DNA of 64,000 nucleotides from Amycolatopsis acidiphila (GCF_021391495.1 NZ_CP090063.1:6076001-6140000), one strand, 5' to 3'. Positions 1 to 9,895 are shown, numbered from the stretch's first letter. The notes: a model not told the origin generated them from the letters alone. Numbers and translations are program-made.

Positions 1-41
1 GCGCCGACGCCGGCCTGGTTGCGATCGCGGAGACGTTTCAC
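1..41 (-). CDS. Mce-family protein, N-terminal fragment (mce4C position)
   Basis: Only the first 13 codons are inside the window. A GTG start overlaps the stop of the preceding mce gene by the GTGA arrangement used throughout this operon. The visible residues read VKRLRDRNQAGVG, like the short basic N-terminus that precedes the membrane anchor in the third Mce protein of actinobacterial operons. Position and spacing make it the mce4C equivalent; the rest lies to the left of the window. Confidence 0.6.
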   Translation of the reverse strand, partial: MKRLRDRNQAGVG

Positions 42-1090
42 GACGGCTTGCACCTCTCCGGCGTCTCGGTGTCCGGGATGGGCAGGAACGGCAGGGTGAT
101 GTCCAGCGAGGAGATGCCGATGGTGCCGGACAGGCCGCAGAGGTAGTAGTTGTACCAGCCGCCGTAGCTCAGGGTCCGGGTGAACTTGTCGAGGTTGCCC
201 GGCATCTTCTGCAGCAGTTCGTCCAGCAGCTGCCCGGAGTCCGACAGGGTGTTCGAGAGCACGCCGAGGTTCGCGATGTCGTCCTTGACCGCGGGGCGCG
301 CGTCGCGCAGCAGCCCGGCGGTGACGTCGGTCAGGTCCCCGAGCGCGGACACCGCGTCGCCGATCGGCTGGCGCTGCTGGGCCAGGCCGGTGACCAGCTG
401 CTGGGTCTGGTCGATCAGGTTCGACAGCTGCGGCCCGTGCTGGTTCACCGTGGCGAGCACGGTGTCGAGGTTGTCGATGACCTGCCCGATCACCTTGTCC
501 TTGTCGGCGATCGCGGAGGTCACCGACGCGGTGTGCGTCAGCAGGCTCTCGATCGTGCCGCCCTCGCCCTGGAACACCTGGATGATCTCGTAGGACAGCT
601 GGTTGACCTGCTGTGGGTCCAGCGCCTGGAACAGCGGTTTGAACCCGTTGAACAGCACCGTCAGGTTGAGTGCGGGCTGGGTCCGCTCGGGCGGGATCAG
701 CCCGCCCACCGACAGCTGGCCGCCACCGTCCACTGTGGTCCCGAGCGAGAGGTAGCGCTGGCCGACGAGGTTGCGGTACTTGACGGTGGCGGTGACCGCG
801 GCGGGCAGGTGGTAGGCCGAGGAGATCGAGAAGTGCACGTCGGCGAGGAAGTTCGAGCTGCCGTCGCCCTCGCTCACCACGTTGATCTTGTCGACCTGCC
901 CGACCTTGACGCCGACGATGCGCACGTCGTCGCCCTCGTGCAGACCGGACGCGTCGGTGAAGCGCGCGGTGTAGTCGGAGGTGACGCCGAAGTTCGTGTT
1001 CGCGATGGTGGCGCCGAGGATCCCGGTGAGCACGACGGTGACCACGGCGAAGACCGAGATCTTGATCAGCGGCGCGAGCAGGCCTCTCAC
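38..1090 (-). CDS. mce4B: Mce-family substrate-binding protein (mce4B position)
   Basis: A 350-residue MlaD/Mce protein, probably a subunit of the hexameric Mce tunnel that passes hydrophobic substrate from the outer envelope to the YrbE permease. Residues 1-30 are a basic start followed by one hydrophobic membrane segment. The MCE/MlaD domain follows at about 35-115 (YTARFTDASGLHEGDDVRIVGV, then a YLSLG-type strand). The middle is long and helical with Gln- and Leu-rich coils, and the C-terminus ends in a Cys-containing tail (NYYLCGLSG). The GTG start overlaps the mce4A stop by 4 bases. It is second in the order YrbE-YrbE-MceA-MceB, as in M. tuberculosis mce4. The cholesterol assignment comes from the neighbouring steroid genes, not from the protein alone. 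Confidence 0.88.
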   Translation of the reverse strand: MRGLLAPLIKISVFAVVTVVLTGILGATIANTNFGVTSDYTARFTDASGLHEGDDVRIVGVKVGQVDKINVVSEGDGSSNFLADVHFSISSAYHLPAAVTATVKYRNLVGQRYLSLGTTVDGGGQLSVGGLIPPERTQPALNLTVLFNGFKPLFQALDPQQVNQLSYEIIQVFQGEGGTIESLLTHTASVTSAIADKDKVIGQVIDNLDTVLATVNQHGPQLSNLIDQTQQLVTGLAQQRQPIGDAVSALGDLTDVTAGLLRDARPAVKDDIANLGVLSNTLSDSGQLLDELLQKMPGNLDKFTRTLSYGGWYNYYLCGLSGTIGISSLDITLPFLPIPDTETPERCKPS

Positions 1091-2418
1091 TGGACGTCCA
1101 CCTCCGCCCCGCGGTAGAGCGGCCCGACGAGCAGGCTCGCCCAGTCCGGCACCTGCTCGGGCGTGGTGTCCAGCTCCGGCGCCAGCAGCGTGCCGATCAG
1201 CTGCTGCTCGGCCGGGGAGTTCGCGACCGAGCCCGTGGTGCCGGAGCCACCCTGGATGATCCCGTTGCTCGGCAGCGGCGTGTTCTCCCCCGGCGGCACG
1301 GCGGGATGGCTCGACCCGTCCTGCAGCGGGCCGCCCGGCGGGTACTGCGGCCACCGTCCCGGCGGCACCACCTGCGGGTAGCAGCGCGGCCCGCGCTTGT
1401 CGGTGTACTTCGGCTCGTCCACGCCCGGCAGGTACTTGGTGCGGTCGGCGATGAACCGGATGGTCACGTGGTTCATCTGGTCGGTGCCGTAGCCGAACGC
1501 CTCGTACGCGCGCGGGACCGAATCGGCGAACTGCTGGAGCATGCAGGGGTACTCGGGCGCGTACTTCGCCAGGACGTCCAAGGTGGACTGCGCGGTGGTG
1601 GTCAGCCGGATGATGTTGTTCTCGTTGACCTCCAGGAAGCTCGTCAGGTCCCCGGACACGTTGCTCACCGACTGGAACACCTGCGAGAGCTGCTGTTGCT
1701 TGTCCACCAGCGTCTTGCTGGTCGTGGTGAGGTCCGACAGCGCCTGCAGGAAGTCCGGTGCGGCCTGGTTGTAGACGTCGGTCACGTTCGCGAAGCTGGA
1801 GATGTCGGCCTTGATGTCGGGCAGCGAGGGGTTCAGCCTGCCGAGGTAGTCCGACAGCTGGTCCAGCGTCTGCCCCAGCTGCTGCCCGCGGCCCTGCAAG
1901 GCCGTGGACACCGCGCTCAGGGTCGCCGAAAGCTTCTGCGGCTGCACCGCCTGCAGCAGCGGCATCACGTCGTCGAGCACCTGCTCCAGCTCGATCGCCG
2001 AGCTGCTGCGATCCTGCGGGATCACGGCACCGGCCTCGAGGTGCCCGGGGGCGGGCCGCGCGGGCATCTGCAGGGCGACGTAGCGTTCGCCGAACAGGGT
2101 CTTGGGCAGCAGCCGGGCGGACACGTTCGCCGGGATCTGCCCGATCTTGTCCGGGTCCAGCGCCAGCTCCACCGCCGCGTGGTCGCCCAGGGAGTTGACC
2201 GAGCGGACCTCGCCGACCTCCACGCCGCGGATCTTGACGTCCGAGCCGGCGCCGAGCTGGTTGCCGACGTGGTCGGTCTCCAGCTGCACCAGCGAAACCG
2301 GCGTGAACTCCTTCTTGTAGATCGCGACCGTGGTGACGAAGAACAACGCGCACACCACGAGGAAGACCAGCCCGAGCAGCTGGTGGCCGAGCCTGCGCCG
2401 CAGGATCGAGGCGTTCAT
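1087..2418 (-). CDS. mce4A: Mce-family substrate-binding protein (mce4A position)
   Basis: A 443-residue Mce protein, first of the Mce subunits in the operon. An N-terminal anchor (about residues 8-33, LLGLVFLVVCALFFVTTVAI) is followed by the MCE/MlaD domain (about 38-115, with GSDVKIRGVEVGEV and LFGERYVALQ), a long helical segment, and a Pro/Gly-rich C-terminal tail. ATG overlaps the yrbE4B stop (ATGA), and its own stop overlaps the mce4B start, so the subunits are probably translationally coupled. By analogy with M. tuberculosis Mce4 it would act in steroid import across the cell envelope. The family cannot be assigned to Mce4 from the domain alone; the flanking hsd4B, fdxD and fadE26/27 homologues supply that. 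Confidence 0.88.
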   Translation of the reverse strand: MNASILRRRLGHQLLGLVFLVVCALFFVTTVAIYKKEFTPVSLVQLETDHVGNQLGAGSDVKIRGVEVGEVRSVNSLGDHAAVELALDPDKIGQIPANVSARLLPKTLFGERYVALQMPARPAPGHLEAGAVIPQDRSSSAIELEQVLDDVMPLLQAVQPQKLSATLSAVSTALQGRGQQLGQTLDQLSDYLGRLNPSLPDIKADISSFANVTDVYNQAAPDFLQALSDLTTTSKTLVDKQQQLSQVFQSVSNVSGDLTSFLEVNENNIIRLTTTAQSTLDVLAKYAPEYPCMLQQFADSVPRAYEAFGYGTDQMNHVTIRFIADRTKYLPGVDEPKYTDKRGPRCYPQVVPPGRWPQYPPGGPLQDGSSHPAVPPGENTPLPSNGIIQGGSGTTGSVANSPAEQQLIGTLLAPELDTTPEQVPDWASLLVGPLYRGAEVDVQ

Positions 2419-3275
2419 CCCGAGATCCTGACTGTCGTGGTCGCACCCCAGATGGCCAGGCTCAGGAAGAAGTCGAGCAGCGAGATGAGGACGATCGAGG
2501 TGCGCACCGCGCGCCCCACGGCGACGCCGACGCCGGCAGGCCCGCCCGAGGCGGTGTAGCCGTAGTAGCAGTGGGACAGGATCACGATCGCGCTGAAGAA
2601 GATCACCTTCAGGAATGACCAGAGCACGTCCTCGGGCGGCAGGAACAGGTTGAAGTAGTGGTCGTAGGTGCCGGCGGACTGCCCGTAGAGCCAGACGGTG
2701 ATCTGCCGGGAGGCCAGATAGGACGACAGCAGTCCGATCGCGTACAGCGGGACCACCGCGGCGATGCCCGCGAGCACCCGGGTGGTGACGAGGTAGGGCA
2801 TGCTCGGCACTGCCATCACCTCGAGCGCGTCGATCTCCTCCGAGATCCGCATCGCGCCCAGCTGCGCGGTGAACCCGCAGCCGACGGTCGCCGAGAGCGC
2901 GAGACCGGCCGCGAGCGGCGCGACCTCGCGGGTGTTGAAGTAGGCCGAGATGAACCCGGTGAGCGCGGCGGTGCCCAGCTGGTTGAGCGCCGCGTAGCCC
3001 TGCATGCCGACGATGAGCCCGGTGAACATCGTCATGCCGATCATCACGCCGAGCGTGCCGCCGATCACGGCGAGCCCGCCGGTGCCGAAGCACACCTCGG
3101 TCAGCAGCCGCGCCGTCTCCTTGAAGTAGCGGCGCAGCGTGCGCGGCGACCAGGCCAGCGCGCGGGCGTAGAACGACAGCTGCTCGCCGAAGCCCTCGAA
3201 GATCGCACCGGGGCGCGCGATCAGCTCCAGCGTCCGGTCCGGGTGCTCGTCGACCTCCAGTGGCTGTGCCGTCAT
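2415..3275 (-). CDS. yrbE4B: MlaE/YrbE-type permease subunit B
   Basis: A 286-residue integral membrane permease of the MlaE/YrbE family. It forms the inner-membrane channel of the Mce ABC-type importer with YrbE4A, normally energised by an MceG ATPase encoded elsewhere. Several hydrophobic segments are visible, and the family signature EEIDALEVMAVPSMPYLVTTRVLA (about 150-172) marks the cytoplasmic loop that contacts the ATPase. ATG shares one base with the stop of yrbE4A (TGATG), and the 3' end overlaps mce4A. No ATPase gene is present in this window. Confidence 0.92.
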   Translation of the reverse strand: MTAQPLEVDEHPDRTLELIARPGAIFEGFGEQLSFYARALAWSPRTLRRYFKETARLLTEVCFGTGGLAVIGGTLGVMIGMTMFTGLIVGMQGYAALNQLGTAALTGFISAYFNTREVAPLAAGLALSATVGCGFTAQLGAMRISEEIDALEVMAVPSMPYLVTTRVLAGIAAVVPLYAIGLLSSYLASRQITVWLYGQSAGTYDHYFNLFLPPEDVLWSFLKVIFFSAIVILSHCYYGYTASGGPAGVGVAVGRAVRTSIVLISLLDFFLSLAIWGATTTVRISG

Positions 3276-4069
3276 CACAACGCCTTCGGCGGCACGACCC
3301 GCAGGTAGACGGCCGTGAGCACCACGTTGATCAGGAACAGCAGGAGGAACGTGATCACGACCGCCTGGTTGACCGCGTCCCCGACGCCCTTCGGCCCGGC
3401 GGCGGGGTGCAGCCCGCGGTAGGCGGCCACGACCCCGGCCACGAACCCGTACAGCAGCGCCTTGATCTCGCTGATGTAGAGGTCCGGCAGCTGCGCGAGC
3501 GCGTTGAAGCTGGCCAGGTACGCACCGGGGGTGCCGCCCTGCATGACGACGTTGAAGAAGTAACCGCCGAGCACGCCGACCACGCTGACCAGGCCGTTGA
3601 GCAGGATCGACACGACCATCGCGGCGAGCACCCTCGGCACGATCAGCCGCTGGATCGGGTTGACCCCGAGCACCTCCATGGCGTCGATCTCTTCGCGGAT
3701 CTTGCGTGCCCCGATGTCCGCGCAGACCGCGCTGCCCCCGGCGCCCGCGACGAGCAGGGCGGTGATCAGCGGCGACGCCTGCTGCACGATCGCGAGCGCG
3801 CTCGCGGCACCGGTGAACGACTGCGCCCCGATCTGCTCGGTGAGCGAGCCCAGCTGCAGCGCGATCACCGCGCCGAACGGGATCGCCACGAGCGCGGTCG
3901 GCAGGATCGTGACGCTGGCGAAGAACCAGCACTGCTGGATCCACTCGCGGAACTGGAAGGGCCGCCGCGGGATCGCGCAGAGCACCTCCCAGCCGAGCGT
4001 GGCCAGCCTGCCGACCTGTGCGAGCGCGGCGGTGCCCGGAACGCCGACCGTGCCACTGCGCGAACCCAT
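3275..4069 (-). CDS. yrbE4A: MlaE/YrbE-type permease subunit A
   Basis: A 264-residue MlaE/YrbE permease, the partner of YrbE4B and first gene of the mce block. The signature REEIDAMEVLGVNPIQRLIVPRVLAAM lies mid-protein and about five hydrophobic segments are visible. The start was set at ATG 4069 (MGSRSG) because a GGAGG motif lies just upstream. In-frame starts at 4147 and 4117 would add up to 26 residues of polar, non-conserved sequence and have weaker ribosome sites. About 150 bases separate it from the upstream SDR gene, so the mce genes may have their own promoter; no KstR-type site was seen there. Confidence 0.88.
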   Translation of the reverse strand: MGSRSGTVGVPGTAALAQVGRLATLGWEVLCAIPRRPFQFREWIQQCWFFASVTILPTALVAIPFGAVIALQLGSLTEQIGAQSFTGAASALAIVQQASPLITALLVAGAGGSAVCADIGARKIREEIDAMEVLGVNPIQRLIVPRVLAAMVVSILLNGLVSVVGVLGGYFFNVVMQGGTPGAYLASFNALAQLPDLYISEIKALLYGFVAGVVAAYRGLHPAAGPKGVGDAVNQAVVITFLLLFLINVVLTAVYLRVVPPKAL

Positions 4070-4222
4070 CACACCTCCGCCGACCCTAGCCTCGTTGCCC
4101 TGAGTCTTGCTCACCATGTGCGCCCGCTTTTCGTTAGCGGTGTTCACGTGATCAAATCGACGGCCTCCAGGTGTTGTCGATCACCCACCCGCCACCCCTC
4201 GAGGAGGCGCTTCGCGCCGCGG

Positions 4223-4978
4223 TCACAGCTTCAACGCGTGTGTCGCGGTCGCGCCACCGTCGGCGACGAACTCGGCGCCCGTACTGTACGAGCTTTCGTC
4301 GCTGGCGAGGAAAACCACCAGGTTCGCGATCTCGACCGGCTGCCCGACCCGGCCCAGTGCGACCTTCTTGCCCACCCAGGAAGTGTCGATCTCGGCGCCC
4401 CCCGCGGCGTCGGAGACCATTTTCGTGTCGATCATCCCCGGATGGACGGAATTGACCCGGATGCCTTTCGGTCCCAGTTCCAGCGCGGCCACCTTCGTCA
4501 TTCCGCGAATCGCGAACTTGCTCGCGGTATAGGCGACCAGGAACGGCATTCCGGCCAGTCCTTCCACTGAGGACACGTTGACGATCGAGCCGGTACCGGC
4601 CCGGGACATGGGTTCAACGACCGAGCGCATCCCGAGAAACGCACCGATCTGGTTCACCCTGATCACGCGCTCGTAGTCCGCGAGCGTGGTCTTGGCGAGC
4701 TCGGAGAAATGCAGGATGCCGGCGTTGTTGACCAGCACCGTCAGGCTGCCGAACTCGTCCACCGCCCGGTCCACCGCCGCGCTCCAGTCGTCCTCGCTGC
4801 TCACGTCGAGATGCTGGTACAGCGCGCCGAGCTCGTCGGCGAGCGCCTTGCCCTCGTCGTCGAGGACGTCGGCGATCACGACCTTCGCGCCCTCTTCGGT
4901 GAACCGCCGCGCGGCCGCCGCGCCCTGTCCGCGCGCCGCCCCGGTGAGCAGCGCGACCTTCCCGGCCAGCCTGCCCAT
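4223..4978 (-). CDS. Short-chain dehydrogenase, hydroxysteroid-dehydrogenase-like
   Basis: A 251-residue classical SDR with the Rossmann motif TGAARGQG near residue 12, NNAG near 84, a catalytic Ser (VSSVEG) and YTASK near 151-155, and the late motif SYSTGAEFVADGG. The overall pattern closely resembles mycobacterial Rv2002-type 3-alpha/20-beta-hydroxysteroid dehydrogenase, so oxidation or reduction of a steroid hydroxyl with NAD(H) is a reasonable guess. Its ATG follows directly on the stop codon of the aldehyde dehydrogenase gene with no spacer, so the two are cotranscribed. A small GGCGC/GCGCC hairpin lies just beyond its stop (4206-4218). Neither this gene nor the ALDH is part of the M. 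tuberculosis mce4 arrangement. Confidence 0.85.
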   Translation of the reverse strand: MGRLAGKVALLTGAARGQGAAAARRFTEEGAKVVIADVLDDEGKALADELGALYQHLDVSSEDDWSAAVDRAVDEFGSLTVLVNNAGILHFSELAKTTLADYERVIRVNQIGAFLGMRSVVEPMSRAGTGSIVNVSSVEGLAGMPFLVAYTASKFAIRGMTKVAALELGPKGIRVNSVHPGMIDTKMVSDAAGGAEIDTSWVGKKVALGRVGQPVEIANLVVFLASDESSYSTGAEFVADGGATATHALKL

Positions 4979-6493
4979 CTACATCATCTCGTCGGTCAGT
5001 GGCAGGTACACGGACTTGAGCTCGGTGAACGCCTCGATCGAGGACAACCCGCCCTCGCGGCCGAGCCCCGACTGTTTGAACCCGCCGAACGGCAGATGTG
5101 GTTCGATCTGGAACCCGTTGACGCCGATCGTGCCGGCCCGCAGCTTGCGCGCGACCCGGAACGCGCGCTGGGCGTCCGCGCTGAACACGCTCGCACCCAG
5201 GCCGTACTCGGTGTCGTTCGCGAGCCGGATCGCCTCCTCCTCGTCGGAGAACGGGACGACGGCGAGCACCGGGCCGAAGATCTCCTCCTGCGCGATGGTC
5301 GCGTCGTTGGTCACGTCGGCGAAGATCGTGGGGGCGACGAAGTTGCCGTCCGCCAGTTCGCCGCCGAGGCGTTCGCCGCCGGTGACCAGTCGCGCGCCCT
5401 CCTGGACGCCCTTCTCGATGTAGCCGAGCACGCGCTCCAGCTGACGCTCGTTGATCAGCGGGCAGGAGAGCACGCCCGGGTCGAACGGGTCGCCGTAGGT
5501 GATCGCGGCCGCCATGCCCTGCGCGGCGGCGATGAACTCGTCATACACCTCGCGGTGCACGAGCGCGCGGGTGTTGGCCACGCAGGCCTGACCGGACAGC
5601 CCCATGGTGACCGCGCCGATCGTCGTCGCGGCCGCGAGGCCGACGTTGGGCGCGTCGGCGAACACCAGCGCCGGGCTCTTGCCGCCCAGCTCCAGCGAGA
5701 CGCGTTTGAGGGTGCCCGCCGAGGCCTCGACGATCCGTTTGCCGATCGCGCGGCTACCGGTGAAGCTGATCTTGTCGACGTCCTTGTGCGTGATCAGCGC
5801 TTCGCCGACCGGGTCGCCGGGACCGGTCACCACGTTCAGCGTGCCCGGCGGCAGCCCGGCGTCGGCCAGCAGCTCGACCATGCGCAGCACGGTGAACGTG
5901 CAGTACTCCGACGGCTTGAGCACGACCGTGCAGCCCGCCCCGAGCGCCGGGGCGACCTTCTGCGCGAACAGCAGGAAGGGCGCGTTCCACGGCAGGATCG
6001 CGGCGACGACGCCGACCGGCTCGCGGAAGGTCATCGCGAGGTGGTCGCCGCCCTGGTACGGCGGCAGGGTCTGGCCGCCGAGCTTGTCGATCCAGCCGGC
6101 GTGGTGGTCGAACACGTCGGCCGCGGCCTCGACCGAGGTCGCGTAGATGTTCTCGCTGAACGACAACGGCACCGAGTTGTCCAGCGCCTGCAAGGCACGC
6201 AGCTCGGCGGCGTGCTCGCGCAGGAGGTCGCCGTAGCGGTGCAGGACCTTGATCCGCGTGCCGGCCCGCGCGTTGGACCACGCCCCCGAGTCGAAGGCCC
6301 GGCGCGCGGCCCCGACCGCGGCGTCCACGTCGCCCGCGGTCGCGACGGCGAACTCGCCGATGGCCTCGCCCGTCGCCGGGTGGTGGTGCGTCCAGGTGGC
6401 CCCGCCCGCACCCGGCCCCCACTGCCCGTCGACGAGCAGCTGACCCGCCTTGAGACCGACGGATTCGCGATGCGGTTGCACGGTGAGCGTCAT
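4979..6493 (-). CDS. NAD(P)-dependent aldehyde dehydrogenase
   Basis: A 504-residue enzyme of the usual ALDH length. It contains ILPWNAPF (about 163-170), VVLKPSEY, the FTGS dinucleotide-binding turn, the catalytic glutamate in LELGGKSP, the catalytic cysteine in GLSGQACVANTR, and a late EIFGPVLAV motif. All key residues are intact. It would oxidise an aldehyde to an acid; in this setting an aldehyde from sterol side-chain oxidation is plausible but not shown. ATG overlaps the stop of the upstream SDR by ATGA, and the downstream SDR starts immediately after its stop. The gene therefore sits in one transcript between hsd4B and the mce genes. Confidence 0.9.
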   Translation of the reverse strand: MTLTVQPHRESVGLKAGQLLVDGQWGPGAGGATWTHHHPATGEAIGEFAVATAGDVDAAVGAARRAFDSGAWSNARAGTRIKVLHRYGDLLREHAAELRALQALDNSVPLSFSENIYATSVEAAADVFDHHAGWIDKLGGQTLPPYQGGDHLAMTFREPVGVVAAILPWNAPFLLFAQKVAPALGAGCTVVLKPSEYCTFTVLRMVELLADAGLPPGTLNVVTGPGDPVGEALITHKDVDKISFTGSRAIGKRIVEASAGTLKRVSLELGGKSPALVFADAPNVGLAAATTIGAVTMGLSGQACVANTRALVHREVYDEFIAAAQGMAAAITYGDPFDPGVLSCPLINERQLERVLGYIEKGVQEGARLVTGGERLGGELADGNFVAPTIFADVTNDATIAQEEIFGPVLAVVPFSDEEEAIRLANDTEYGLGASVFSADAQRAFRVARKLRAGTIGVNGFQIEPHLPFGGFKQSGLGREGGLSSIEAFTELKSVYLPLTDEMM

Positions 6494-7317
6494 AGCAACT
6501 CCTGACTGGCGAACATCTGCTCGCGGCCGCTGAAGTAACCGGGCAATGCGGACAGTTCGGCGAGGTCCCAGGTCTGTTCGAGCGTGGGCGGGCGCACGAG
6601 CGCGACCTTTCCGCCGTGCACGACGAAGACCTGGCCGGTGATCTCGTCGGCCTCGGGCGAGGCGAGGAACGCGACGAACGGCGCCACGTGTTCCACGGAC
6701 AACGGATCGTCCCCTTCGGGCGCTTCGCCGAAGACGTTCTCGGTCATCCCGGTGCGCGCCCGCGGGCAGATCGCGTTCGCCCGCACGCCGTAGCGCGCGC
6801 AGCCGCGAGCGGTCGCGACGGTGAGGGCGGCGATCCCGGCCTTGGCCGCGGCGTAGTTGGGCTGTCCCGCGGAGCCGAAGAGGAAGGCTTCGGACGCGGT
6901 GTTGACGATCCGCGCGTACACCGGTTTCCCTTCCACTTTGGATTGTTGCCGCCAGTGCGCGGTGGCGTTGCGGGACAACAGGAAGTGCCCACGCAGGTGC
7001 ACCCGCAGGACGGTGTCCCACTCCTCGTCGGACATCGAGAAGAGCATCCGGTCCCGCAGCACGCCGGCGTTGTTCACCACCACGTGCAGCCCGCCGAAGT
7101 GCTCCAGCGCGGCCGCCAGCAGCGCGTCCGCGGTCTCCCGCTCGCCGACGTCACCCTTGACCAGGAGCGCCTTGCCGCCCGCGGCCTCGATCTCGGCCAC
7201 GACGTCGGTGTCGGCCACGTCGTTCACCACGACAGCCGCGCCACCGCGGGCCAGCGCCAGCGCCTCCGCGCGGCCCAGCCCGGCCCCGGCACCCGTGACG
7301 ATGGCGACCCTGTCCAC
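6490..7317 (-). CDS. hsd4B: Short-chain dehydrogenase of the Hsd4B type
   Basis: A 275-residue SDR resembling the dehydrogenase part of peroxisomal multifunctional enzyme 2, the type called Hsd4B in mycobacterial steroid catabolism. Visible motifs are TGAGAGLGRAEA, NNAGVLRD, NTASEAFLFGS with the catalytic Ser, and NYAAAKAG with the Tyr-Lys pair. It probably oxidises the 3-hydroxyacyl-CoA of the steroid side chain. The start was set at GTG 7317 because a GAGGAGG ribosome site lies 7 bases upstream. The next gene upstream is the ferredoxin, the order found at Rv3502c-Rv3503c. A degenerate KstR-like site (7378-7391) lies in the leader. Confidence 0.85.
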   Translation of the reverse strand: MDRVAIVTGAGAGLGRAEALALARGGAAVVVNDVADTDVVAEIEAAGGKALLVKGDVGERETADALLAAALEHFGGLHVVVNNAGVLRDRMLFSMSDEEWDTVLRVHLRGHFLLSRNATAHWRQQSKVEGKPVYARIVNTASEAFLFGSAGQPNYAAAKAGIAALTVATARGCARYGVRANAICPRARTGMTENVFGEAPEGDDPLSVEHVAPFVAFLASPEADEITGQVFVVHGGKVALVRPPTLEQTWDLAELSALPGYFSGREQMFASQELL

Positions 7318-7377
7318 CCGGCAGCCTCCTCGCTGGCACGGCAAGCCAGGGATCGGCCCGCCTCTCACCGCACAGAC

Positions 7378-7391
7378 TAGAATCTGTTCTC
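7378..7391. promoter_or_regulatory. Degenerate KstR-like site upstream of hsd4B
   Basis: TAGAATCTGTTCTC resembles the KstR pattern TnnAACnnGTTnnA with two deviations (AAT for AAC, and a final C). It lies about 60 bases upstream of hsd4B and just after fdxD. It could be a weak operator for the hsd4B-ALDH-mce part of the operon, or chance. Confidence 0.3.
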
Positions 7392-7409
7392 GTATTGAGC
7401 AAGCACCAA

Positions 7410-7601
7410 TTAATCCCGGATGAACAGGGCATTCCGTGGACAAGCGGCCACAGCTTGAGTAACACGTTCTACTTCTTCCTGAGGTACCTCCGGCTGCTTG
7501 ACGAGCAACTCGTCCTCGTCGTCCAGCTCGAACACGGCGGGCGCGAACGCGGCACACAGCTCGTTCGCCTCGCACAGGTCGCGGTCGACGTCGACGCGCA
7601 T
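7410..7601 (-). CDS. fdxD: 3Fe-4S-type small ferredoxin
   Basis: A 63-residue ferredoxin, the size of those that feed electrons to cytochromes P450 in actinobacteria. The cysteine pattern is DLCEANELC near residues 9-16 and AACPRNAL near 52-58. The second position of the usual CxxxxxC cluster is replaced by Ala/Asn residues, which fits a 3Fe-4S cluster. It starts the leftward transcript from the intergenic KstR operator, in the position of Rv3503c (fdxD) in M. tuberculosis. The partner would be a steroid hydroxylase P450, not encoded in this window. Confidence 0.85.
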   Translation of the reverse strand: MRVDVDRDLCEANELCAAFAPAVFELDDEDELLVKQPEVPQEEVERVTQAVAACPRNALFIRD

Positions 7602-7633
7602 GGCTTCCTCCTGTCCGGAACAGCTGGTAGAAC

Positions 7634-7647
7634 TAGAACAGGTTCTA
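7634..7647. promoter_or_regulatory. KstR-type operator between fdxD and fadE26
   Basis: TAGAACAGGTTCTA matches the published KstR consensus TnnAACnnGTTnnA exactly, and the palindrome extends to CTAGAAC-AG-GTTCTAG (7633-7648). It sits midway in the 104-base divergent gap, 32 bases from the fdxD start and about 60 from the fadE26 start, so one repressor dimer could control both transcripts. KstR is de-repressed by a cholesterol-derived CoA thioester in mycobacteria and rhodococci; the regulator gene is not in this window. Confidence 0.85.
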
Positions 7648-7705
7648 GACTAGCGCCGCGCCCGGTTCGCCACCAGGAACGAGCGGGACGCGGTGGAGGT
7701 GACGC

Positions 7706-8878
<1,173 letters not shown>

Positions 8879-8887
8879 GAGGAAGCC

Positions 8888-9895
8888 ATGGATTTCACGG
8901 TGAGCGAGGCACAACAGGAGCTGGCGGGACTGACCAGGCGCATCCTGGCCGACCGGGTCGCGCCGGAACCACACGGCGAAGGCGGGTTCGACCCGGCGCT
9001 GTGGCGGGAGCTGGTCAAGGCCGGGCTCGTCGACGCCGACCTCGGCCTGCTCGAGCAGTGCACCGTGCTGACCGAGATCGGCCGTGCGGTCGCACCGGTC
9101 CCGTACCTGCCGTCGGTGACGATGGCCGCGGCCGCGATCTTCGCCTTCGGCACGCCCGAACAGATCGAGCGCTGGGCCATGCCCGCGGTCCGGGGTGAGC
9201 GCGTACTCGCGGTCGCGTTGCCGGACGTCGGGTCCGCCGGCGGGTTCACCGTGGAGAACGGCCGGATCTCGGGCGCGCAGACCGCGGTGCCGTTCGGTGC
9301 GTTCGCCGACGGGTTCCTGATCCCCGCCGACAGCGGCGTGTACCTCGTCGACAGCGCGGACGTGCGGCCCCAGCGCGTCATCGACCACGCGGACGCCGCG
9401 CTGGTGCAGCTGACCGACGTGCCCGGCGAACTGCTGGGCACTGGTGTCGACGAGTGGTTGCGGCTGCGCGGGACCGTCGGGCTGTGCGCGGTGCAGCTGG
9501 GCGTGCTGGAGAGCGCGCTGCACCGGACCGCCGAGTACGCCAAGGAACGCCGGCAGTTCGACCATCCGCTGGCCGGTTTCCAGGCGGTCCGGCAACGGCT
9601 CGCGGACGCCTACATCGATGTCGAAGCCGTACGCCTGACGATGTGGCAGGCGGGCTGGCGGCTGTCCGAGGGCCTGCCCGCGGCGGAAGAGGTCGCGACG
9701 GCCAAGTACTGGGCCGCCGAAGCCGGGCACCGGGTCGCCCACACCGCGGTGCACCTGCACGGCGGTGTGGGCATCGACGTCGAACATCCGGTGCACCGGT
9801 ACTTCGCGGCCGCCAAGCGGATCGAGTTCACCCTCGGCGGCGCCACGGCGCACCTGCGGGCGCTCGGCGAGCTGCTGGCCGCCGAACCGGCATGA
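8888..9895 (+). CDS. fadE27: Acyl-CoA dehydrogenase, FadE27 (ChsE5)-type subunit
   Basis: A 335-residue acyl-CoA-dehydrogenase-like protein, shorter than a stand-alone enzyme, as expected for the non-catalytic partner in a heteromeric FadE. The middle beta domain is reduced. The C-terminal helical domain is intact (AEYAKERRQFDHPLAGFQAVRQRLAD and HLHGGVGIDVEHPVHRYF, a flavin-contact region). An AGGAGG ribosome site lies between the fadE26 stop and this ATG, and the 3' end overlaps fadD17 by ATGA. It is expected to complete the FAD site of FadE26. Confidence 0.88.
   Translation: MDFTVSEAQQELAGLTRRILADRVAPEPHGEGGFDPALWRELVKAGLVDADLGLLEQCTVLTEIGRAVAPVPYLPSVTMAAAAIFAFGTPEQIERWAMPAVRGERVLAVALPDVGSAGGFTVENGRISGAQTAVPFGAFADGFLIPADSGVYLVDSADVRPQRVIDHADAALVQLTDVPGELLGTGVDEWLRLRGTVGLCAVQLGVLESALHRTAEYAKERRQFDHPLAGFQAVRQRLADAYIDVEAVRLTMWQAGWRLSEGLPAAEEVATAKYWAAEAGHRVAHTAVHLHGGVGIDVEHPVHRYFAAAKRIEFTLGGATAHLRALGELLAAEPA

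Noticed and set aside
4070..4222. KstR site upstream of yrbE4A
   Set aside because: No TnnAACnnGTTnnA match was found in this gap on either strand.
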